Source: Cristatella mucedo | Taxonomy: Eukaryota; Bryozoa; Phylactolaemata; Cristatellidae | Length of the DNA: 64,000 bases | Reading direction: 5' to 3' | Assembly (NCBI GenBank): GCA_009760855.2 | Contig: WPIO01000057.1 | Location: forward strand, 922,501 to 986,500 | Shown here: positions 55,641-64,000 of the stretch, piece by piece | How positions within the stretch are numbered: position 1 is the first letter of the stretch | Layout: each line of letters starts with the position of its first letter | Position numbers and translations under genes: made by a program | Notes under the pieces: generated by a model | Seen by the model: the letters and a program-made list of their open reading frames with translations, nothing else | What the model was told of the DNA's origin: nothing | Database searches by the model: none

Positions 55641-56027
55641 ACACTGGCAGCTGGTTGCAAAGATATATGCAGGTTCATTTGAGCATACGTTTTGTGTCAT
55701 ATTTATTACTCGTGCTTGATCCAGTTTTAGTCTACTGTAACATATGCCATCTTGCTTTGTGACATGCCTGTATTATAAACATTCTTCGTGCTGGCGTCTT
55801 TTCTGCACATATTTTAGGTCGCGCCTTAGACTGTGTTAACTTTGGTCTAGTGAGAGCTGAGTTCTGTTTATTGTGGTCCCTACTTTGAAAGATGGCTATC
55901 GAATAGTTACCGTGTGGGTTTGGTAGACCATCTGGTGAATTCCTTAGCTGTGAGACCGATCGCGTGTTTGCCAGGTGGCGATTAGGTGCTCTGCGTGCTA
56001 GAGAGACCCCAACCCATGTGCTCGACA
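55641..56027. other. Intergenic, no recognised element
   Basis: About 390 bp with no coding or repeat signature. Confidence 0.35.
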
Positions 56028-56530
56028 TGTAATGTAATGTATCTCCGTCAGTAACTCCACAAAGTCATAAAGACCATGTGGGTGTTACGCAGGCGAGTTT
56101 TGTATAGCGCACTCACAGCCTAAGCGGCTTTCGGTACCCATTCGGTAGCCAACAGACTTCGTCTCACGCAACATAGAGAGAAAGTGGGAAGCATAGCAGA
56201 TTTAGGAGAGCAGTTGAGGTAGTGAGTAGCATAGAAGTAGCAGTTCAGGACCGCTGAAAAAGGTGTGCCATAGTCGGCAGTTGGAGAGTAGATGTCGTTG
56301 CGTAAGTTGCGTGTCGTTGTGGAAGCGAGTTCCACAGTCTAGGACCTGCAGAGCTAAAGCTTCTGTCGCCAACTGTCTTTAAGCGGAGGAATGGGACAGC
56401 TAATTTATTGTCCACACAGGACCTGAGGACGTGAACAGGCTGAAACTGATCCAGCAGTTCAGCTAGGTACGAAGGAGCTAAGCCGTGGCGGGCCTTGTGG
56501 GTCATGAGCTGCATTCGTCTCACAGTGCTT
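56028..56530 (-). mobile_element. LINE-B, longest copy with C-terminal ORF
   Basis: On the - strand: MTHKARHGLAPSYLAELLDQ, LRLKTVGDRSFSSAGPRLWN, SLPQ.., then the GCACACCTTTTTCAGCGGTC region and the 3' end to ACATTACATT. The protein signature shows LINE-B is also a LINE. Confidence 0.88.
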
Positions 56531-58315
56531 CAGGTGCAGTCCGAGCTTCCCGAATCATCACCCAATCACCAGTTCATAAAAGGTCACACCAGAAGGTCTT
56601 TAGCTGGTTAGGCTGCTCAGTTTTTGGTAAAGACATTCGAATTACCTGCATCGCTGGCGTCGCCTGCTGAGTAGTCTTGCTTGATTCCGGCTCTTATACT
56701 GCCTGCATGGAGCCACTAGGGACAGAGTGTGCATGACACTCATATGCTGACCCCTTCGTGGTAGGACAGCAGTTGCATTATTATTCACCTTTGCTCTGCC
56801 ATTGTTTGGTGTCGCTTTGCCTCCGCCTCGTGCATTCCAACCATCAGCTGCCCGCGCTGGATGCTGGGGCATCGTCTGCATTTCACCAGCTCGGTGCTCA
56901 TGTGGCAACGTGCTTGCGTCGGTGTGACTTGCCCGGGCCGAGGCTCAGCAGTCGAATCGAATGAACTTGCGCTTCTTACGGCCACTGAATCCTTTTCCGT
57001 CCACCGGCTTGGGTTAATTTAATCGTGGATGTACTGGACCCGGTAGGCCTTGACTCGTTGCAGCCTCGTTCAAGCGGAGCTCAACGACCTGTGGTGCCGC
57101 AGTTTGGCTGCCGCATCGCGCAAGGTTGCTTGAAGGCAAGTGGATGACCACTGAGCAGGCTACATCGTCTGCCCACCGAACCTTCTAGAGAACTTTTTGT
57201 GAACGACACGAGACGTCCAGACGACGTTCCGCATGAGAAAGCTGCGATCGTGTAACCTAAACTTGTTGCTTCTTCTGTATGCACTTCAAATGGTTGCAGC
57301 GGTGACCTCTTCTCAAATCGTTTTGCTTCTAGCCCTACAGCCTGTGCTGTTTGTATGCCACCAATGCACACTCGCCGTCGAGGCATGGACACATCCAATG
57401 CTCTTTCCATTCTGTAATTATTAAAGCGTTTTGGCATTGTCTGTGTGTGGATCCAATATCTGTTTCACATAAACTGAGTAGCAAGGCATTCCATTATGAA
57501 ACTGTTTACAATATCATAACCTACCGAACTAGGTTTTTATTGGCACGGTCAGTGCGATCGGTGCGCGTCCCTGTTTTATGACTTACTGGCTAGACCTAAC
57601 CCAATTTCATACCTCCGTGATAATATAAAGACTGAAGGAGCTTATCAAGCATTATCTTGATTAGCACTTTGAGGCCATTTCTGTATTGCTAAGCATGTTG
57701 CGGACAAGAGCACGTCTTTCCGATATAAAACCAAAATGCCGAAGGGTTGTGGCAGCTGCTAGATACCACTCAGAGAGTAGGAAATGGCTGTCTGGGTAAA
57801 TAGTACTGGTGGCCAGGCAGGCGTGACCGAAACAACACTGGGCTTGTTTATAAACGTCGCGAAATGAATATAGTCGAAGTGCCTGTAGAACTCGAGCGTG
57901 GCTTTAATTCATGTGCACGAGTGCCATAGTCACCGAAGCTGTGTTAGCTGTTGGCCCAAAAGCATGTGTAGCCGTGCTGCTGTCTCAGGTCCTCCTGCTG
58001 CTGCTGCTGTCTGTCTGTAGCAAGTCAGTAGCGACCTGTCAGTGGCTACGATACGGGCTTACGATACTGGTCTCTCCTTCACTGGTCTAGCGCTGACATG
58101 ATGGCTGGAGGGGAGCTTTGGCTTTGCACGCATGGTTCTCAGTCGTCTGGTGTATAGCCGCCCCAAGTTCCGAAAACTAGTCGACGTTTAGTATCTGCGT
58201 GAATCTGGCCTTTCACCTAGGCCTAGACCTGGTAGCAGCGATAAGGAAGCAGCAGACCCGGGTACGGCTACAAATGAAGTGCGGGGCGCTGATAGCAGGA
58301 CGATAGCCTGTCTGA
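56531..58315. other. Intergenic, no gene recognised
   Basis: About 1.8 kb, first half GC-rich, second half mixed. Short open frames only, none with a family signature. Confidence 0.4.
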
Positions 58316-58319
58316 AGGA

Positions 58320-58545
58320 GAACTATTGTGCTTATGCGTGCTGACACTGTGCATACTGCAACTAACCACATTTGCATGCTGACCCTGTGCATGTCACCCC
58401 TAACCATGTTATTCATGTTGTTTCTTTATCAAGCATGATATAACTCACCATTCATTTGCATTTCCCTTTGCAGCAAATGTAAAGCGCCTAGAGAGAGATT
58501 GAGTTCTCTGAGGGCGCTTTATCAAGTGTATTATTATCATTATTG
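58320..58545 (+). mobile_element. LINE-A 3' end with perfect hairpin
   Basis: GTGCTTATGCGTGCTGACAC through ATGTCACCCCTAACCATGTT to AAAGCGCC (58481-58488) ... GGCGCTTT (58513-58520) and a TTATTATCATTATT tail. Confidence 0.9.
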
Positions 58546-58549
58546 TAGT

Positions 58550-59150
58550 TGGTTAAGCAGTGTCGGACTTTTGCACGCAAGCACCTTTCGAAAGCCCCTT
58601 GTCGCCAAGAAAGGGGCAGCTAACTAACTTGGTGACCCTGAGAGTATACGCTCTACTGGGGGCTCTACGTTGGGGGCCAGGTGTGAGTCTGTGCAAGTTT
58701 TCCGGGCATCCGTGCCATTCGAGCAGTAGGCTCACAGCAGCAGGGTCACTGGAGAAGGCTGAGCGAATATGGCCCTCCGATCGAGGCAGTGTGCTGGGAG
58801 GGTTCTGTAATGCGCCTTGGACCTATCAAAAGTGGCAGTCAGGCTTTACACGAGACACGCCTCTCAATCATATATATAATAAGAATAATAATAATATACG
58901 TATTTGATTGGCTAGCTGCCAAGGCATACCCGGATGCGAGGCAGATCGCGGCCCACCGACTCGAAGCCCGACTCCTCCGGCATTCGCAGTCCCTTCTCTT
59001 ACGGCTTACACTGAGAGGCCTGCTCTTAATCCGGCTCGTGGGCCAAGGAGCTCTTTTTATTCAAGCAGCCATAACTACTTGATGATAGCACGTACAACAA
59101 CCTGTTCCGATGGCAAGCACCCCTCCCCGAAATGATAATAAAGCTATAAT
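58550..59150. other. Intergenic, no recognised element
   Basis: Moderately GC-rich; ends in an AATGATAATAAAGC tail-like stretch. No family identified. Confidence 0.35.
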
Positions 59151-59154
59151 AATA

Positions 59155-59345
59155 ATACAGTTGTTATAGCAACCTCAGATAACTCAAATCTCTTTCTAGG
59201 CACTTTAAGCTTGCTGCAAAGGAAGCACGATCGTGATGATAATAATAATGCACTTGATAAAGCGCCATCAGAGAACTCAATCTCTTTCTAGGTGCTTTAC
59301 ATTTGCTGCAAAGGGAAACTCGATTGAATGGTGAGTAATGCCCCA
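59155..59345 (-). mobile_element. Two adjacent LINE-A 3' tails
   Basis: 59155-59230 and 59236-59345: each has a TAATAATA tail and GTTATAGCAACCTCAG or GATAAAGCGCCATCAG hairpin half, then CTTTA..TTGCTGCAAAG. Confidence 0.85.
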
Positions 59346-59810
59346 ACTCAGGTCGACTAAGCTGCCCACACCACTTCGAAAGCTGAAAAAGAAAGCTTTG
59401 GAAAGCAGCATGTAGGCCAATGTGTGCACGACTGTGGTAAGCAGAGCCTCAAGCTGCACCTGCAAACATGCGCCTTTGCGATTCGGGACGATTCTATTAT
59501 GTAGGCATAGCAGCTGTGTGCGTGTGAGTAGGCATTGCAGCTGCAACGGCTGCCTACATCGCCTGCTGCTAAGCTCCGAGCTAGGCTGGCAGGGCGGGCC
59601 CTGGCCTGCCGATCACGTGGATACTCAGCCGGTCAGATGGTACTTACTGTACTTGACGAGCTGAGTGATGCACACCGGAAATAAGCTGGCAAGCTCATGA
59701 ACTAAACTGTATATGAAAAATGTTATTTAGAACATATATTATTATTGTACGAGATTGCTAGAGACGATGAGGCTGTACTAGTTGCTCACTGAAAGCCACT
59801 CCATGGAACT
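59346..59810. other. Intergenic, no recognised element
   Basis: Nothing supported. Confidence 0.3.
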
Positions 59811-59814
59811 ACAA

Positions 59815-60050
59815 CAATAATAACAATGAGGCACTTGATAAAGCGCCCTCAGAGAACTCTCAGCCCGGCGGACGGAGCCAGACGGCCACTGGCGGTCGCC
59901 TCACGGACCAACGAGCGAGCCTCGGCTCCGAGTCGCCCACGTGAGCAGCGTCACAGCCGTCGATGCGGTGAATCTCGAATCTCTAGGCGCTTTACATTTG
60001 CTGCCAAGGGAGACCCGTTTGAGTTTGGTAAGTAATATCAAGCATTCGCT
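59815..60050 (-). mobile_element. LINE-A 3' tail with GC-rich insertion
   Basis: AATAATAACAATGAGGCACT, GATAAAGCGCCCTCAGAGAA, CTC, then about 115 foreign GC-rich bases (59861-59977), then AATCTCTAGGCGCTTTACAT and TTGCTGCC. Confidence 0.8.
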
Positions 60051-60054
60051 TGAC

Positions 60055-61935
60055 TTAAAAAAAACAAGGCAGCGTTCAATGAAAGCAGCTTCATTTAAGT
60101 AAATAAGGACGAGTTCTCTCCAGCTGGTAGAACTTTACATTGCATAGATATCCTGATGAACTTGAATTTAGTATTTCGTGTTAGTGCAGACCATGTCCTG
60201 TTTCCAAAGTCGGTTGTGGTCGTACCTAAAACGCATAATCCATTAGGGATCACTTTAAGTTATCGAGATATTAAACTTCAAACGAGTCTTGCTGAAATAG
60301 CTTCCTTTTCATTTTTAGTGACTGGAATTCTTTCTTATTAGCATGCTTAGTAGCATAATGAAGAAACCATTAGGAGAACTTTATGCTACAGCTGTAGCAT
60401 CTATTGCGTGAGCTGGTCATTAGGTGAGCTAGGCTTGCCGCCGCTAGCTCAAAAGACAGGTAAGCATTGTTATGTAATGCGAAACGAATAATCTATTGCA
60501 TTATATTGAGCACTTGGCTGTTTGTAATGCTAATATTATCTCAAGTGAAGGTCTTACTTCCAATCAGGAAACCATTGTAAACTCTGTACAAAATTCAATG
60601 AACCCACTACAAAATTGTGACTTCTAAGTTCTAAATCAAGGCAAAACAGCAGCTAATATTAAGAAAATAAAACTTAATATTTGACATTGACTGGTGGCTA
60701 GTTAGCTCCGCGGTTCAATTGCTAACGGCTACGAATTGCTAGGTTGATATGTGAATACATTTAGCCTCTCTTATGAGGAGGGTTCTAACTAAAACAACTT
60801 GAAACTATCTAATTTTCGGATGAATTGCTGAGGGAAAGTGAAAGTTAAGTTAACGGAACAGTTTCCTTAGCTGTACCTTTGCAGCTACAGGAGACAAATA
60901 TTCACCCGAACACTCCATACACTCAACAAATTACAATCAGTTCAGATAAACAAAGTTTCTCCAAGATATTATTCCATAATGCTTAGACAGAAAAATCAGG
61001 GGTTTGGAACTGCTAGCAATTAGAACAGTAATGGTAGTTTGCCTATCTCTGCTAACACTTGAGATAATTCCTTAGCGCTACGCTGCAGGAAGTTCTGAGA
61101 CTGGAATCATTAAAATTTGTTGGTACGTGGCTAACTGACGTAATGCCTTCTCAAAGAACAGAAAAATGAACTGCATCCGCGGAGCAAGTTTTGCTTTATA
61201 AAGTCAGGGTGAAGATGTATAATTAGGTAGGCCATAGTAAAAGAGTGGGATGGGAAGTACAGAGTCAATAATTCTACAATTAGAATCCTTCGATGAGATG
61301 CCGCTGCTGTTGCATCCTATTCGCCCGACAAGATATGTGAATCTTGTGTTGGTTTATTGTGGCTTCCTTGCAGTGGATAAGGCACGCCAGAGCGCAGTGA
61401 AATCATTGAACAGATGTCGCTATACCGTGGCGCCAGGCAGTGGTTACCGTAAATTGGGAATTCGAAACTTCTAGAGATTGCGAGCTAAATTTTGCGGTTT
61501 GATTGCGGTGCTGAAGCAGTAATTACATTTCGTTTGACTTGGTTAATTAGGGTAATAAATTATTCCGTAGTAATTATTAAACAAAATAATCCAATAAGTG
61601 ACGTATTCGCTAACCTCTTAATAAAATCAATCATAAGTCGTTATAATACAATTCCACATACATCTTGTTTTTTTTTTATAAACGTCAGGTCGAGAAACTT
61701 TAGCCTAGCGATGTGCATTTGCGTTTAGCTTGGAGAAAGAGTCGAGCTTGGACCAGGGGTTAGACGCAGTATATCGTTAATGAAGCTACGCATCCTAAAA
61801 TCAACTCAATCACAACCCCAAAAAAAGTATTCTGCCTAAGAAAGAATAGATAGTGTGATAATATGACACTGGCATTTCAATTTCAGCATGGCTGTATGAG
61901 CACCTTTGTTGCTTTTCGGAATGTTGTGCAGCAAA
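60055..61935. other. AT-rich, repeat-poor intergenic DNA
   Basis: Visibly more AT-rich than the rest. No LINE or SINE copies and no gene recognised. Confidence 0.45.
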
Positions 61936-61939
61936 CCTT

Positions 61940-62800
61940 CTTTCTTTGCAGCAAATGTAAAGTGCCTAGAATTAGATTAAGTTCTCTGAAGGTGCCATAC
62001 AACTGAATTATCACTAATGTACAGTTTCTTCCGCTAATTTGAGTATGGGGCAGAAATTAGTACGTTGCGAGAGCTTCCACGTCTAAGTTGGTCCATGCAT
62101 TTGTGACATCCCGGCTTGGCTTCTGTAAATCACTGCTTGCTGGCCAACCGGCATGTGCAATCAGGCGATTGCAGATGTTGCAAAGCTCCGCAGGTAGGCT
62201 TGTCTGTCGTGAGCGTCGCAGTCGCCACATCACACCACTTCTCACCGACCTGCACTGGCTCCCAGTCAAGCAACAGATCGACTTCAAGGTTGTGTCGCTC
62301 ACTTTTAGGTCACTTCATTCTTTGGCTCCAGCCTATCTCTCAGATCTACTCCCCCACCAGGACAAGCATCGTAACACCCGCTTTTCGGAATCCAACAGTT
62401 TATCAATACCTCGTACAAACCTCAAATCCTTTGGTAACCGTGCATTTTGTTCATACGCTCCCAAAGCCTGGAATTCCCTCCCGACTTGCGTCACAGCATC
62501 CCCTGACTTGACCACATTTAAAAAGAACTTAAAAACACACCTATTTAGGACAGCATTTAGTGGGTCCCTGTGATTCGTCCTTGATGTGCTTATGAGTGCT
62601 GACACTGTGCATGCTGCCACTAACACATTTGCATGCTGACCCTGTGCATGTCACCCCTAACCCTGTTATTCATGTTTATCAAGCACGATATTACTCACCA
62701 TTTTAATCGCGCTTCCCTTGCAGCAAATGTCGAGCGCCTAGAAAGAGATTGAGTTGTCTGAAGGCGCTTTATCAAGACCATTATCATTATTATTTTTATC
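61940..62800 (+). mobile_element. LINE-A tail followed by a well-preserved LINE-A C-terminal copy
   Basis: 61940-62020 is a tail only. 62088-62573 is an uninterrupted 161-codon open frame: VHAFVTSRLGFCKSLLAGQP, LLTDLHWLPVKQQIDFKVVS, LTTFKKNLKTHLFRTAFSGS. Then the full 3' UTR and hairpin. Looks young. Confidence 0.93.
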
Positions 62801-64000
62801 ATTCAATTACCTTTTCGCAACGCAACTTAACGGACGACTTTCGAGTGGCAGCAAACTTGGTCATTTGGACAAACGTTTTGCGTTATGTATTCAGTACATG
62901 TTATGCCCCGTGGCTGATATCTTCAAAGAGCCGTACATGGTCCTGTTTGCATATTGTGAAAAAATAACATTTATCCAAGTTCAATACAATGCCAAATTGA
63001 CTAGCGATGCGATTGACGAATACACTTATTGGCATTGTTTCACATTGATAACTGTAAATGCACCCAATGATCGAGTTTCAGTACTGAAAATAAATTGGTC
63101 CACCGAGTTGGTACTTTTAAAATAGATGAAATCGGATATGCAAAACTATAGTAACGACAGGTCTTAAAAACTACCTGGCTATTCAGGTAAAAACTAAAAC
63201 ACTAAGCTTCAGGAATGTGTTAGCTGCAGTTTCAAGTAGAAGGAAATGTTTTCCTGAAAGAGGAAACTCCAGAAACTTTTGCTCTGCTGGTGACAATAAT
63301 GTTCTGAATCAGCAGCACACGGGCTGAACCAAAGAAGTCGCATCGCTTAGCAGACTTTGGCTGCTAACTATGTCTAAAATGTATTCGTCTCAGCCAATAA
63401 CCGTAAACGGTCTGTAATGATGGGAACGGCCTAAAATAGAAGCTTGGCATAGCTGCCAAAGCTTTGGTGACGGCACGAATTTATGCTTAGGAACCAGATA
63501 AAGGGCTTAAGACATTACCAAATTTTAGTATCTCGAGTGACCTATAGCACTATTGTCGGCAGCTAGAGACCGAAGAAGTTTTCTAAGCAGGGAATGATCA
63601 AACAAGCGTGTGCTTCAGGATATCGTCAACAAAACCACTCTATACTATTGTAAAAGTTTACATAGATATACCGATTGTTGCTGTCCATGGCAGTGATTGT
63701 GGCACGATGAACCTAAGTTAAGTCACTTAGCGGATACCTTATGAGTGCTTCAACTGCCACTGGAAAGCGTCCCTTGATTACACATTGTATATTAATTGGA
63801 TACATAAAATCTCAGACCACACCATTCAAGGAAATTTAACTTTAATAAATGCAATAAATATAGTCGATTTGTTAAGCGTGTAAGAGAACGTAATATCTAT
63901 CAAGGCATTTCGCATGCGCCACAGGGCTCTACCCCTCGAAGTATTGGTTGTCAAAGGCGAGCACTTTACCCCGGAGTCAAATCAGAGCTGTATCAAGACA
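62801..64000. other. AT-rich, repeat-poor right edge
   Basis: No coding, RNA or repeat signature recognised. Confidence 0.4.

Overview
Eukaryotic (animal) genomic DNA. On the + strand a large multi-exon gene runs from before the left edge to 46422, with GT-AG introns crowded with retroelement debris and microsatellites. The gene encodes rotatin (RTTN; Ana3 in Drosophila), a centriole/basal-body protein made of armadillo-like helical repeats. I reconstructed 33 coding exons. Their reading phases join without a break and sum to 5409 nt (1802 codons plus stop). The conceptual protein follows human rotatin, as I remember it, from about the first quarter of that protein to its C-terminus. The 5' part of the gene lies outside the window. 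The host is a ciliated invertebrate metazoan; the sequence alone does not tell me which phylum.

After the RTTN stop codon comes about 7 kb of repeat-rich intergenic DNA. An intact, apparently intronless + strand gene follows at 53441-54103, encoding a GLRX3/PICOT-like protein (thioredoxin-like domain plus one CGFS glutaredoxin domain). It lies between two same-orientation copies of a tRNA-derived SINE. From 54104 to the right edge I find no further gene. 54.4-60 kb is repeat debris and 60-64 kb is more AT-rich with few repeats.

Most of the non-coding sequence is mobile-element remains. I recognise three related non-LTR retrotransposon groups, called LINE-A, LINE-B and LINE-C here; A and C look like the CR1/L2 group. 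A has reverse transcriptase pieces with YVDD or YADD motifs, a C-terminal peptide ending near FSGSL, a 3' GCGCC...GGCGC hairpin and a TTA-rich tail. B ends in ACATTACATT. C is older and more decayed. There are also two SINE-like families, a hAT-like fragment, a pogo-like MITE candidate, several unexplained perfect inverted repeats, and long (CA)n, (GT)n, (TA)n, (CT)n, (CTAC)n and (TTA)n tracts. Several copies are nested, which gives a relative age order.

I found no convincing rRNA, functional tRNA, CRISPR array, operon or phage feature, and no clearly novel multi-gene system. The points most worth a second look are the rotatin exon structure (a GC-AG intron and six consecutive introns splitting an Arg codon), the short GLRX3 form, a near-perfect 63-nt hairpin in an RTTN intron, and the nested and tail-sharing retroelements.
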